A stretch of DNA of 64,000 bases. Source: Pseudomonadales bacterium. GTDB taxonomy: Bacteria; Pseudomonadota; Gammaproteobacteria; Pseudomonadales; IMCC2047. Each line of letters opens with the position of its first letter. Position 1 is the stretch's first letter. The stretch covers positions 1,578,501-1,642,500 of the forward strand of contig JACKNY010000001.1 in the NCBI GenBank assembly GCA_024234615.1. The letters run 5' to 3'. Shown piece by piece: positions 17,019 through 26,615 of the stretch. The position numbers were made by a program, and so were the translations under genes. Under the pieces are notes generated by a model, which was given only the letters and a program-made list of their open reading frames with translations, did no database searches and had not been told where the DNA came from.

Positions 17019-18602
17019 CTAAAAATCAAATTTATCGTCTTCATCCTTCAAACCCATGTCCGCTAAAATCTCATTGGCGGCAATGGTACCCATGCCGCAG
17101 ATACCACCACCGGGATGACAGGACGGACCGGTCATATAAAGATTTTTAAAAGGGCCGCGGTAATCGGAATAGTTAGGGAATGGCCGGAAAGAGCCCATTT
17201 GTGCCAAGGTACGTTCACCGCCGGTAGTGACGCCTTTATAAAAACACAGGTTGGCGCGTGCTAGGCTGGGCCCACTTTCAACGTATTCGCCAAGAATATT
17301 GTCATCACTCATATTAGTGGTGTAATTGCGCAATTGTTTCAATAAAGTGTTACGTATATAACTCGGTGCGATTTCTTCCCAATTTTCTCCGCTGGTAAGG
17401 TCAACCGGCACGAAAGTATCCATAATTAAAGTATGTTTTCCCTCAGGGGCGCGTGTTGGATCCATGGTGCTCCATGCTGCCGTCCACAAAAAAGGGTCGG
17501 AAGGTGCCAGACCTTGGGCCATTTCACTGTACTGCCGATCAATATCCGCAACATTGCCAAAAATACGCTGAAATGCGGTTTTGTTGATATCGGGATGGCC
17601 TTTAAAATTCGGGGCTTCATTTAACGCATAATGCACTCGAGCAATGGTGACATTACCGAACTGAAAGTTCCTCACCATCTTAGTGAAATCATTGGGAAGC
17701 TGCCCTTCCTCGAAGCCATGTAAATAGGTTTGATAGGGGTCGAGGGCACTCACCACACCCTGCTTAGCGGTAATTTCCGTGCCATCCTCCAGCCGAAAAC
17801 CGATACAGGTATCACCTTCAATAATGAATTTACGGACGGTTGCATTGGTTAAAACCTTACTGCCATTGGCTTCTATATAACGCTGCATTGCCACTGAAAG
17901 CATGCCACTACCACCCTCTGGAATAGATTGCCCGTAATAGTGAATACTGGGAATCATGACGTAGAAGCCAGCCGCCGTACCGAGCTGATCAGGCAGGGTT
18001 TGCGGAGCCATGGCCCAGCCTAAAATAAAGGCACGCACATGCTCGTTTTCAAAATTTTCCAAGGTAAATTGACGTGAGCTCAACTGGTAATCACGTAATC
18101 GTTTCAAACCTTCCGGGCTGTTTTCCATAGCCTGGTACATATAGCTTGGCGGTGCTGGTGGGGCGAACATGCCCTTAACCACACCATCCTGAATCTCTCC
18201 AAATTCTTCGTAAATCTCTTTATAACGAACGGCATCTTTTTTCGAGTATTCAGCGATGGTGTCACAGGTTTTGTCGACGCTTTTGTAAACAACAATACCC
18301 TGACCTTCGTACTTATTTGGGTGACCAGTAATCGCATCCTCTGACCAGATATACTTGAGGCCATGCTTTTCAAATTCGGGTAAAAGCTCTTTAAAATCAG
18401 GGTTGAGATGAATCCAGACATGGGATGATCCGAAGGGGTCATGCTTATAGCCGGGCAAAGTCAGTTCGCGGGTTAATACGCCGCCACCGACCCATTCATT
18501 GCGCTCGGCGACCAGTACTTTTAGGCCATTTTTTACTAGCAGAGAGGCGCAAATTAGGGCGTTGTGCCCTCCTCCTGCAATAATCACGTCATAATCAGAC
18601 AT
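17019..18602 (-). CDS. NAD(P)/FAD-dependent oxidoreductase, phytoene-desaturase-like (CrtI/PYROXD2 type)
   Basis: 527 residues. The N-terminal Rossmann FAD motif is VIIAGGGHNALICAS (about 6-20), with VAERNEWVGG as the ribose-binding acidic turn. The C-terminal FAD motif is NLYMTGPSCHPGGGICGMG. There is no carotenoid gene nearby, so the substrate is unlikely to be phytoene; relatives act on varied amines, alcohols or retinoids. AGAGG lies 6 bases before the ATG at 18602. It is 43 bases downstream of manD and 193 bases upstream of the carbon-nitrogen hydrolase. Confidence 0.83.
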   Translation of the reverse strand: MSDYDVIIAGGGHNALICASLLVKNGLKVLVAERNEWVGGGVLTRELTLPGYKHDPFGSSHVWIHLNPDFKELLPEFEKHGLKYIWSEDAITGHPNKYEGQGIVVYKSVDKTCDTIAEYSKKDAVRYKEIYEEFGEIQDGVVKGMFAPPAPPSYMYQAMENSPEGLKRLRDYQLSSRQFTLENFENEHVRAFILGWAMAPQTLPDQLGTAAGFYVMIPSIHYYGQSIPEGGSGMLSVAMQRYIEANGSKVLTNATVRKFIIEGDTCIGFRLEDGTEITAKQGVVSALDPYQTYLHGFEEGQLPNDFTKMVRNFQFGNVTIARVHYALNEAPNFKGHPDINKTAFQRIFGNVADIDRQYSEMAQGLAPSDPFLWTAAWSTMDPTRAPEGKHTLIMDTFVPVDLTSGENWEEIAPSYIRNTLLKQLRNYTTNMSDDNILGEYVESGPSLARANLCFYKGVTTGGERTLAQMGSFRPFPNYSDYRGPFKNLYMTGPSCHPGGGICGMGTIAANEILADMGLKDEDDKFDF

Positions 18603-18645
18603 CAACTACCTCTAGTATTTTTAGATTTTCGTCTTAATTTTGGGT

Positions 18646-19854
18646 TTACCAATTCCACATGGTGCCGTCCATTAAACGGTTCACTGGCAGGTATGCGCGT
18701 TGGTAAGGGTATTTTGCGGCCAACTCTTCGTTAATATCGACGCCATGCCCTACTGATTCACCTGGGTATAGATAACCGTCTTTAAAGCTGTAGCAATGAG
18801 GAAATACCTCATCCGTTTGCTCGGTGTGACGCATGTATTCCTGAATGCCGAAATTGGGTACCCAGGTATCAAAGTGTAATGCGGCCCCCATGCAAATCGG
18901 TGATAGGTCGGTGGCGCCATGACAGCCGGTGCGCACTTGATATAACGAAGCGAAATCTGCAATCCGCCTGAGATGGGTGATACCACCGGCATGAACTACC
19001 GTAGTGCGGATATAGTCAATTAACTGTTCCTGAATTAGGTTTTTACAATCCCAGATCGTATTGAAGATTTCCCCAACCGCTAAAGGCGTCATCGTGTGCT
19101 GTCTGATGAGACGAAAAGCTTCCTGATTTTCGGCTGGTGTGGCATCCTCTAGCCAGAACAGGCGATATTCCTCGAGAGATTTACCCAGCCGAGCGGCTTC
19201 GATCGGCGTTAAACGATGATGAACATCGTGTAGTAAATGCGGCTCATACCCAAACTCCTCTCTTAATCGACTAAACAGTTTGGGCACATGATCTAGGTAT
19301 TTTTCGGTAGACCAGATATTTTCCGTTGGTAGCGCTCCATCTGCTGGCTCATAGTACATTTTGTCCTGTGAGACGCCATAAGTGGATCCCAAACCAGGCA
19401 CCCCCGTTTGGGCCCGGATAGCCTTATACCCCAACTCAATATACTTGCTCACCTCTTCAGTGGTTTCTCCTATATCAACGCCATTAGCATGGCCGTACAC
19501 CATAACGCCGTCTCGACTTTTGCCACCTAACAACTGATATAGGGGCATGTTGGCTGCCTTGGCTTTAATATCCCAAAGAGCCGTATCCACGGCAGCGATT
19601 GCGCTCATGGTAACTGGGCCTTTACGCCAATAGCAGCCGCGATATAAATACTGCCAGATATCTTCTATCTGCCTTGCATCTCTGCCTAGCAGACAGGGAA
19701 TAACGTGATCCTTAAGGTAGGAGGCAACAGCCAGCTCACGTCCATTTAGCGTTGCATCGCCAATGCCGTACAAGCCTTCATCGGTAAGAATTTTTAAGGT
19801 AATAAAGTTGCGACCGGGGCAGGTCAATATAACTTTTGCATCTACGATTTTCAC
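18646..19854 (-). CDS. manD: D-mannonate dehydratase ManD (enolase superfamily)
   Basis: 402 residues, family length, ending in the typical MWNW. Catalytic residues known for ManD are all present: Arg147, Tyr159, metal ligands Asp210, Glu236, Glu262, and His212 and His312. Residue 314 is Ala (CHGAT); recall of the family links Ala here, rather than Pro as in RspA-like proteins, to true high-activity mannonate dehydratases. It converts D-mannonate to 2-keto-3-deoxygluconate. The GTG start at 19854 has AAAGGG 8 bases upstream. First gene of the long minus-strand catabolic unit, divergent from the GntR regulator. Confidence 0.94.
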   Translation of the reverse strand: MKIVDAKVILTCPGRNFITLKILTDEGLYGIGDATLNGRELAVASYLKDHVIPCLLGRDARQIEDIWQYLYRGCYWRKGPVTMSAIAAVDTALWDIKAKAANMPLYQLLGGKSRDGVMVYGHANGVDIGETTEEVSKYIELGYKAIRAQTGVPGLGSTYGVSQDKMYYEPADGALPTENIWSTEKYLDHVPKLFSRLREEFGYEPHLLHDVHHRLTPIEAARLGKSLEEYRLFWLEDATPAENQEAFRLIRQHTMTPLAVGEIFNTIWDCKNLIQEQLIDYIRTTVVHAGGITHLRRIADFASLYQVRTGCHGATDLSPICMGAALHFDTWVPNFGIQEYMRHTEQTDEVFPHCYSFKDGYLYPGESVGHGVDINEELAAKYPYQRAYLPVNRLMDGTMWNW

Positions 19855-20282
19855 TTAATTAACCCTTTAATAACAGCAGCTCGACCCACCACGGATAAAA
19901 ATTATAGGTAAACTGCTTTCTTTTTGAATATATGGGATGATTTTAGTGGAGGATTCAAAAAGTGAAATTTCTTGAAGACCAGCCCACCAAAGGCGCGTAA
20001 TCATAAACCTGGAGCAATATTATCACTATATTCTAAATAAATTCAATACCTGAAAAGCTCTTTTAATGGGATTATTTAAAAAATAGTCTCTAAAAAATTA
20101 TGCGGGTTTACGCAAAACTTGAAGTTAAGACCGATTGAATAGGCAAAACCGTATCGGCAAGATTGCTAGAATTGGCGCTTATTTCATGAAACAAATGGCG
20201 TCACTCAAAAAGTTACTATATCATTAATCCCATAATTAATTGTCGATACCGTTTTTTACCGACACCTCAAGGATTCGTCATC
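19855..20282. promoter_or_regulatory. Divergent promoter region of manD and the FadR/GntR regulator
   Basis: 428 AT-rich bases. It contains a 9-bp inverted repeat, TTTTTGAAT (19921-19929) and ATTCAAAAA (19953-19961), in the manD leader, and two similar motifs, ACCGTATCGG near 20149 and CGATACCGT near 20243. Any of these could be operators. No clear match to the usual FadR/UxuR half-site was found. Confidence 0.45.
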
Positions 20283-21017
20283 ATGCAGACACAACCAAAA
20301 CCCAATTCACGCCGACAGGTGCCCTATGTCGTACAGAGTCTGGGTAAGCAAATTATTTCTGGAGACTATGATTCGGGCGATACTCTCCCCATTGAGCCAG
20401 AGCTTGCGGCCATACTCGGTGTTGGTCGAAATGCATTGCGCGAAGCGGTTAAAGTGCTTGCTGGCAAAGGTCTTCTGTCAACCGCACCAAGAAGTGGCAC
20501 TAAAGTCAGACCTCGGGAAGACTGGAACATGCTTGATCCTGATGTATTGTCCTGGTACGCAAGTTGTAAAATCAATTCACCAAAATTCATACTGGATCTT
20601 ACGGAAATGCGCCGCATTATCGAACCTGAAGCAGCTGAATTGGCTGCCATGCGTGCAGAACGGCACGATATATCGCAAATCATGTCCGCCTACGAAAGTA
20701 TGGAAAAGAGCGTTAAAGAAAACAACTTTGAAGATTACATGGCTGCCGATATCGGCTTCCACGATGCCATATTAATGGCAACGCATAATGCAGTTTTAGC
20801 TAATATGAGAAATGCCATTACGGCTTTTTTAAAGATTAACTTCAGCGTGGTAGCCCACCACCCTTCCGCCGCATCAGACAACCTAGAACGGCATCGCAAA
20901 ATTGCCTGGGCGATTGCCGCCAGTGATGCCAAAAAAGCACGCACCGTTACGCTTGAGTTATTGGATCAAAATCGTACGATTATTGAAGATGAAATCGCTA
21001 AGCAGCCTGAGGATTGA
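20283..21017 (+). CDS. FadR-subfamily GntR transcriptional regulator
   Basis: 244 residues. A winged helix-turn-helix spans about 14-77 (GDTLPIEPELAAILGVGRNALREAVKVL, then the wing TAPRSGTKVRP). A C-terminal FCD effector domain of six helices spans about 95-235, with the Asp/His metal-site pattern D...FH...H. This is the group that includes DgoR, UxuR and ExuR and typically senses sugar acids. It is the only plus-strand gene in the 10-40 kb island and is divergent from manD, so it probably represses the manD-eda unit (inference). Confidence 0.9.
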   Translation: MQTQPKPNSRRQVPYVVQSLGKQIISGDYDSGDTLPIEPELAAILGVGRNALREAVKVLAGKGLLSTAPRSGTKVRPREDWNMLDPDVLSWYASCKINSPKFILDLTEMRRIIEPEAAELAAMRAERHDISQIMSAYESMEKSVKENNFEDYMAADIGFHDAILMATHNAVLANMRNAITAFLKINFSVVAHHPSAASDNLERHRKIAWAIAASDAKKARTVTLELLDQNRTIIEDEIAKQPED

Positions 21018-21047
21018 TTAAGCTGCAATGGTGACAGCATAGCTCTC

Positions 21048-22043
21048 TTACGCTGTCTCACCAGGATACCGAAGCCCAATCTGCCTGCGAATTTCATCCA
21101 TGGTCCGCATGATCGTTAAGCTTTCGTTAAGGGGCATTAAATCACTTTCAATTTTCCCCTGCCTCAAACATCGGTTAACTTCAATAATCTCATGACGATA
21201 ACCACTACCCGTTTCTGCAAAATCAAACACCTTGTCCGCCTTGCCTTCTTCACTGACAGTTATCTTTGAAGGACAAAAAACAGGAGGATGAAGGTATATT
21301 TTTCCTTTGTTGCCAAGTAAGGTTAAATCAGGTGATGCTTTCGCGCGATGAGAAACATAGAGGTTAGCAATCTCTCCTTTTGCATGCGTCAGCAGGACTC
21401 CATCATGCTCGTCCACACCGGTTTTCCCGAGTTCTCCGGCGGCCAGAATTTTTGTAGGCGGCCCAAAAATCATCGAAGCCATGGAGACTAAATAAACACC
21501 AGCATCTAACAATATTCCACCGCCTAGATCAGGATTGAATAGATAGTAATCCTCATCAAAATCCGGCATATAGGCGCCACCCGCCAGCATGATTTGCACA
21601 TCCCCGATAACTTGCTGCGACAACAGTTCATTTAGTTTCGTTATGGCAGGTAAGCAACGCGTCCACATCGCTTCCATGAGAAAAAGTTTTTTTTCATTTG
21701 CCAGAGATATGACTTCCTGCGCCTGCTGCAGATTAAGCGTAAATGGCTTCTCACACAAAACCGCTTTGCCTGCTTGCAGACAACGGATACTCAGATCTTT
21801 GTGCTGCGAATGTGGCGTGGCGATATAAACCACTTCCACTTCATTTCCCGTAATCAGTTTTTCGTAGCCGGCATAGCGCAGCGGAATGCTGAACTGGTCG
21901 CCGAACTGTTCAGCAGAGCTTTGCGAGCGCGATGCGATAGCGATGAGCTGAGCATCTTCAACTTCCATTAGCGCCTCCGCAAAATTGTGAGCCATGCCGC
22001 CTGTACCCAAAATACCCCAGCGAATGTTGTTGTCTGAAATCAT
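21048..22043 (-). CDS. Gfo/Idh/MocA family oxidoreductase
   Basis: 331 residues. The Rossmann motif is WGILGTGGMAHNFAEAL; the family Lys-Pro motif is in AVLCEKPFTLN. It resembles the trans-1,2-dihydrodiol / D-xylose dehydrogenase branch (LFLMEAMWTRCLPA). It oxidises or reduces a sugar or cyclic polyol with NAD(P). It starts 5 bases after the SDR stop and belongs to a five-gene minus-strand run of oxidoreductases. Substrate unknown. Confidence 0.88.
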   Translation of the reverse strand: MISDNNIRWGILGTGGMAHNFAEALMEVEDAQLIAIASRSQSSAEQFGDQFSIPLRYAGYEKLITGNEVEVVYIATPHSQHKDLSIRCLQAGKAVLCEKPFTLNLQQAQEVISLANEKKLFLMEAMWTRCLPAITKLNELLSQQVIGDVQIMLAGGAYMPDFDEDYYLFNPDLGGGILLDAGVYLVSMASMIFGPPTKILAAGELGKTGVDEHDGVLLTHAKGEIANLYVSHRAKASPDLTLLGNKGKIYLHPPVFCPSKITVSEEGKADKVFDFAETGSGYRHEIIEVNRCLRQGKIESDLMPLNESLTIMRTMDEIRRQIGLRYPGETA

Positions 22044-22048
22044 ACAAT

Positions 22049-22834
22049 TTAACCTCTACCTGTTACCGAAAAACCGCCATCGACACAAATTGCTTGGCCG
22101 GTAATAAAAGAGGCTTCGTCGCTGGCCAGAAAATGGATCGCATTCGCAATTTCCATAGGTTCCGCCGCGCGCCCAAGCAGCGCATACCCCTGGGTCATTT
22201 CACGTAGCTGGTCAACTGTAATCCCCCGTTTCGCCATATTATTGATATGAAAATCTGTGATGGTGTTTCCTGGGCATACGGCGTTGACTCTCACTCCCTG
22301 GAGGCCATGCGCTACGGCGAGGCTACGAGCCAAAGCCAGCACTCCTGCTTTACTCATATCGTAGATAGCCATTCCCGCCGTACCAACCAAAGCATTAATC
22401 GAGGAGTTTATGACGATGGCACCGCTGCCTTGCCGAATCATGCTCGGCAGCACGGCCTTACAGCAATAAGCCACGCCTTTGAGGTTTACCCCCAGAATTT
22501 TGTCCCAGTCGGCCTCCTTTGAATCAAGCAAACTGCCGCCTATTTGGACACCGGCATTGGCAACTAACGCATCAATTTGTCGCCACTCGGAAAGCGCCCG
22601 CTCAGCCATAGACTCACAGCTTTGCCAACTTGTCACGTCAGTTACATGACTGATCGCTGTGCCGCCTAGTGAGGTGATTTCACGGCAACTATCTTTTGCT
22701 GCCGCTTCATCTAAATCAGCAACCAGAACCTGATACCCTGCTTTAGCAAAACGTAAAGCACAGGCCCTGCCAATACCCGACCCTGCACCTGTTATTATCG
22801 CAACTTGTTGCTCGCTCACTTCAGTGAGTGCCAT
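22049..22834 (-). CDS. Short-chain dehydrogenase/reductase (SDR)
   Basis: ~261 residues. It has the cofactor motif TGAGSGIGRA, NAG, catalytic Ser144, Tyr158 and Lys162 (YDMSK), and a C-terminal CVDGGFSVTGRG typical of classical SDRs. The ATG at 22834 has GGGA about 8 bases upstream; ATG at 22843 is in frame. It probably interconverts a sugar-acid keto/hydroxy group, possibly a fructuronate-type step missing elsewhere (inference). Confidence 0.88.
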   Translation of the reverse strand: MALTEVSEQQVAIITGAGSGIGRACALRFAKAGYQVLVADLDEAAAKDSCREITSLGGTAISHVTDVTSWQSCESMAERALSEWRQIDALVANAGVQIGGSLLDSKEADWDKILGVNLKGVAYCCKAVLPSMIRQGSGAIVINSSINALVGTAGMAIYDMSKAGVLALARSLAVAHGLQGVRVNAVCPGNTITDFHINNMAKRGITVDQLREMTQGYALLGRAAEPMEIANAIHFLASDEASFITGQAICVDGGFSVTGRG

Positions 22835-22872
22835 AGGTATCATCCCGTTTTATCTTTATGCTGTAGAGGTTG

Positions 22873-23874
22873 TTAGACATAGTTCGCCTGATGCCAATCA
22901 AACAAAATCCCCATTGTCTGATCTCTGTGCCGGTTCGCCAGATCGTAGGCTTGCTCACAATCTATCGGTAGAAACTCATGTGTTATTAAACTGGATAAGG
23001 AGAATTGATTGCGCCGCACTAAATTAAAAAACAACTCATCGACACGCCGCTGAGTCCAGCCATCGCGGTCATGACTATCATGGGTCGCCTGAATGGTTAG
23101 CCCTTTCACCATGACATCCGAACTCAAACATTGCTCGGCCGGATAGCCACTGTCCCCTAATAGGATCACCTTGCCAAAGCGCCCGGTTGCCGCTAACGCC
23201 TGCTTAAATACCTCGGCATTCCCAGTGACATCGACCACCAGAGATGGGCCGTTACCACCATTCAATGCTCTTATCTCTTCAAGCATCTGTGATACTTGCC
23301 CTTTAAACAACCGTGTTGCACCACCATTTTCCGCATGCTTTAACCGTTCCTCACAAAGATCAACCACAGCAATCATTTCCACCCCGGATACAGCCGCCCA
23401 GCGCACGGCCATCTGCCCTACAGGCCCAGCGCCAATAATCAAAAGCTGTTGACCAAGCTCGAAGCGACCGGCCCATGCAGCGCGAAATGCCGTTTTCGCC
23501 AACCCCGCCCAACAGGCGGATTTAAGATCAACGCCTTCTGGTATCAGAGAACAATTGGCGGCAGGAACCACTTGGTGAGAGCCGTGTGCCTTGCGCATAT
23601 AAATATGGTCACCCGGCTGAAAATCCGAGACATCTTCGCCAACCGCCTGTACTTCAGCAACTGCCTGAACCCCCGTCTTTAGCTGTGGGAAAGAGAACAT
23701 TTTTGCAAAGTGTGTGTCTGGCGCATATTTTTGCTGAAGGATGATGTTCTCGGTGCCGATGCTCATCAGACTATAGAGAGTGCGAACTCGGATATCTCCT
23801 GCCCCCATCGGCGGCAAACTAAAGTCCTCTAAAACAACCTGTCCTTTCTGCGGAAAGATAATACGTTTTGGCAT
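22873..23874 (-). CDS. MDR-superfamily dehydrogenase lacking the usual zinc ligands
   Basis: 333 residues with GroES-like N-terminus and Rossmann domain (LLIIGAGPVGQMAVRWA). The catalytic-zinc Cys region reads TLYSLMSIGTE, as in the zinc-free group of the family, and the structural four-Cys lobe is absent. It resembles BchC-like or L-threonine-dehydrogenase-like orphan oxidoreductases. It lies between the SDR (29 bases) and the VOC protein (23 bases). Confidence 0.83.
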   Translation of the reverse strand: MPKRIIFPQKGQVVLEDFSLPPMGAGDIRVRTLYSLMSIGTENIILQQKYAPDTHFAKMFSFPQLKTGVQAVAEVQAVGEDVSDFQPGDHIYMRKAHGSHQVVPAANCSLIPEGVDLKSACWAGLAKTAFRAAWAGRFELGQQLLIIGAGPVGQMAVRWAAVSGVEMIAVVDLCEERLKHAENGGATRLFKGQVSQMLEEIRALNGGNGPSLVVDVTGNAEVFKQALAATGRFGKVILLGDSGYPAEQCLSSDVMVKGLTIQATHDSHDRDGWTQRRVDELFFNLVRRNQFSLSSLITHEFLPIDCEQAYDLANRHRDQTMGILFDWHQANYV

Positions 23875-23897
23875 AAACGAAAAACCTCGATAATGTG

Positions 23898-24311
23898 TTA
23901 TGGGTGATAATCAATAATGCAAGTACCACCAACTTTCTGCATACTGTTTTCAGTGTATTCATGGAACTCGATAAATATACCGTTGGGGTCGTGGCAGGTT
24001 ACCATCCAGGCATTATCACCGCCGAGACGCTTTTCAGTTACCTTTACACCCTGCTTTAGAAGGGTTTCGCGCACAGCCGCCACATCCTCAACCTCTATTG
24101 CAAAATGCCGGATAATCCCTTCTTCTCTCGGCTTTTTCACCTTGATAATTTCAAAGTAGGTATCGTTACCAAAGTTCAAATACATACCGATCAGTTCATT
24201 TTGTTTATTGCGGAATTCAAACTGACGCTTTATCCCAAGATATCCATAAAATGTTTCGGTGGCTTCCAAATTATTCGACTCAATACACAGGTGAGCTAGT
24301 CGCACTACCAT
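23898..24311 (-). CDS. VOC (glyoxalase/dioxygenase) fold protein
   Basis: 137 residues. Two beta-alpha-beta-beta-beta modules are visible. Metal-ligand candidates are His7 (LAHLCIES), a Glu in YFEIIKV, His69 (RHFAIEVED) and a final Glu in FIEFHE. It could be an isomerase/epimerase or a lyase in the oxidoreductase operon. GAGGAGAG precedes the ATG. Substrate unknown. Confidence 0.85.
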   Translation of the reverse strand: MVVRLAHLCIESNNLEATETFYGYLGIKRQFEFRNKQNELIGMYLNFGNDTYFEIIKVKKPREEGIIRHFAIEVEDVAAVRETLLKQGVKVTEKRLGGDNAWMVTCHDPNGIFIEFHEYTENSMQKVGGTCIIDYHP

Positions 24312-24350
24312 TTGTTTCTCTCCTCGTTAGAAAATCTATTGGTATTTTAT

Positions 24351-25229
24351 CTACTCGGTAGGGCTGTTTTTACCTTCGCTCCACCAATCAGCATTGGCCG
24401 CGCCACGTAAAAACATATCCCTATCCGCATCGCTATGGCCAAATACTGCGCCAATCACCATTTTTGCCACATCATCCGCTGGCCAGCGTAACTGACTACC
24501 ATCAGAGTTGGCGATTTTTACCAACAAATCCCCGACGATACTTGGCTCCAAAGCATCAGCAATCCGTTCCTGGACCCCTTTTAATTTGGATTCTATTAAA
24601 GGTCGGTAAGGCGAGTTTTGTGGGTACCCCTCAGGCAACAGCGCATTTTGAGATAAATTGGGGCTAAAGATATTGGTTGCATATAAGCCACCCTCTACCA
24701 ACGCCACTTTAATTCCCCAGCGGTCTATCTCGTGACGCAAAGCCTCTGTCGCTCCCTCTAACGCAAATTTGCTGCCCGTATAAGCAACGTCGCCGGCTAG
24801 CCCTGCAACACCGGACAGGGAACTGATCATGATAATGTAACCACTGCGTTGCTTGCGCATTTGTGGCAATACCTGTCGGGTTAACAGCATTGGTCCAAAA
24901 AAATTCGTCTCCATGACTTCCCGGATTGCATCTTCAGAAAGGTCTTCAAGCGCACCAGCCCGCAGAATACCGGCGTTATTAACCAACACATCAATACCCC
25001 CAGTTTTTTCAACGATACTTTGGACTAACGCTGCGAAAGTAGCTGGTTGTGTGACATCCAATGTTTTAATTTGAATATGCAGTTGTTCTTGATCGGAGAT
25101 TTGTCGAAGCGCTGCTGCTTTGTTTGGGTCGCGTACGGTGGCATAGACCTGGTCACCATTACGTGCAAATGCAAGGGTACTCGCCAGCCCCAACCCGCTG
25201 TTACCACCAGTAATTAATATTGTCGCCAT
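24351..25229 (-). CDS. Short-chain dehydrogenase/reductase (SDR)
   Basis: 292 residues. TGGNSGLG cofactor loop, NNAG, catalytic Ser137, Tyr150 and Lys154. The C-terminal extension is long, as in the 17-beta-hydroxysteroid-dehydrogenase-like branch. AGGAGA precedes the ATG. Probably the first gene of the VOC-MDR-SDR-Gfo group. Substrate unknown. Confidence 0.87.
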   Translation of the reverse strand: MATILITGGNSGLGLASTLAFARNGDQVYATVRDPNKAAALRQISDQEQLHIQIKTLDVTQPATFAALVQSIVEKTGGIDVLVNNAGILRAGALEDLSEDAIREVMETNFFGPMLLTRQVLPQMRKQRSGYIIMISSLSGVAGLAGDVAYTGSKFALEGATEALRHEIDRWGIKVALVEGGLYATNIFSPNLSQNALLPEGYPQNSPYRPLIESKLKGVQERIADALEPSIVGDLLVKIANSDGSQLRWPADDVAKMVIGAVFGHSDADRDMFLRGAANADWWSEGKNSPTE

Positions 25230-25344
25230 AGCCTAATCTCCTGTAGGACACTGATTTAAAAACTTTTTTGCTGTATCTCACCTTTAAATAAGTACAGTCA
25301 TAGTTAGCAATTTGGCCGTTCCACGGTTTCCACTGAGTTTGTCA

Positions 25345-26535
25345 TCATGGTTTTACTGCGCTATTAATAAATTTCATGCTAAACAAGGCTAACGCTGAAC
25401 AGATAAGCAAGACTGTTGTTATTGCGGATAAAGTGCTATCGGAAGAATGTGTTGCCAAATAACTAATCAATGATGAACCGGCCGACTGCACGCAAACAAA
25501 AAGTGCAGATGCCGCGCCTGCAGCATAAGCAAAGGGAACCAGTGCCTGCCCAACAGACAGGCTAAGTACCATACCGGTACCAAGGCAGGCCAGCACAACC
25601 GGTAACAAAATAAGTATCGCTCCTGGAATGGACTTAAAACAGAGCACCCAGAGCATTGACCAACCAGCCAGCGCCACCCATAACCCAATGTAGATTGTTC
25701 GCTCGACCCCCAACCGTGGCGCAAGCCATCGCACCAGATAAACGCCGACAGAAATGCTCGCATTAAAGGCGGCCAGAACATAACCATTTGCGCTAGCCGA
25801 GAGCTGATAATGCTGTTCGGCAAGGTAGCTGTAATTAGAAATAAATAAAAGCATGGTACCCACGCAAAACATGTTAGCCAGCGCGTGTCTAACAAAGGCT
25901 GGATTTGCTAATACCAAGTACCAGTTATTTTTCGGTTGCTGCCTATCTGAGCATCCCCTTTCCGGGCGGGTTTCAGATTGCCACAGAAAACAGCCCAACA
26001 TCGTAATCCCAGCGGTCAGTGTCATAATCAAAAAACTGCTCCGCCAACTAAAATGGGTAGCCAAATAACCCCCCAAGATGGGCCCTAAAATGGGTACCCA
26101 AACCATAATAAGAAACATACCGGAAATCGCTTTGGTCGCTCCCGTGGGTCCATGTATGTCCCTCAGTACTGCGCGTGCAACCACCACTCCGCAAGCGGCA
26201 CCTATGCCCTGCATCAGCCTGAGAATGGATAACTCAAAAATCCCTGATGAAAGATAGCAGCCGATAGAGGCCGTGCAGTAAACGAATATTCCGGTTAACA
26301 TCACCCTGCGTCTACCAAGTCGATCTGCAAGCAACCCCCAGAGGAAAGGCGCAAGCCCGTAACCAATAAAAAACAGATAAAGTGTGTTTTGAATCGCTTC
26401 CGTCGAAACCGCCAAATCCCGTGTTGCATTTGGCATAGAGGGCGCAAAAAAATCTACCGACAATGGCGCGAATGAGCTGGTTATCGCTAAGACTACGATC
26501 AGTGTAAAGCGTTGAAGGTTAGCGGTTTCAGCCAT
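25345..26535 (-). CDS. Bcr/CflA-type MFS efflux transporter
   Basis: ~396 residues with 12 predicted membrane helices. The DHA1 motif D-R-LGRRRVML follows helix 2, and PLSVDFFAPSMP in helix 1 is typical of Bcr/CflA. It probably exports small molecules. ATG at 26535 is chosen; an upstream in-frame TTG at 26553 would add 6 residues. Neither has a good Shine-Dalgarno. It lies between kdgK and the SDR, in the same orientation. Confidence 0.87.
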   Translation of the reverse strand: MAETANLQRFTLIVVLAITSSFAPLSVDFFAPSMPNATRDLAVSTEAIQNTLYLFFIGYGLAPFLWGLLADRLGRRRVMLTGIFVYCTASIGCYLSSGIFELSILRLMQGIGAACGVVVARAVLRDIHGPTGATKAISGMFLIMVWVPILGPILGGYLATHFSWRSSFLIMTLTAGITMLGCFLWQSETRPERGCSDRQQPKNNWYLVLANPAFVRHALANMFCVGTMLLFISNYSYLAEQHYQLSASANGYVLAAFNASISVGVYLVRWLAPRLGVERTIYIGLWVALAGWSMLWVLCFKSIPGAILILLPVVLACLGTGMVLSLSVGQALVPFAYAAGAASALFVCVQSAGSSLISYLATHSSDSTLSAITTVLLICSALALFSMKFINSAVKP

Positions 26536-26615
26536 GTTTTGGATAATTCTCAATAATCTTGGGAGTCTCTGAACAACCCCCTAAGTTCTATTAAAGACAA
26601 GCATAGAAATGCATA

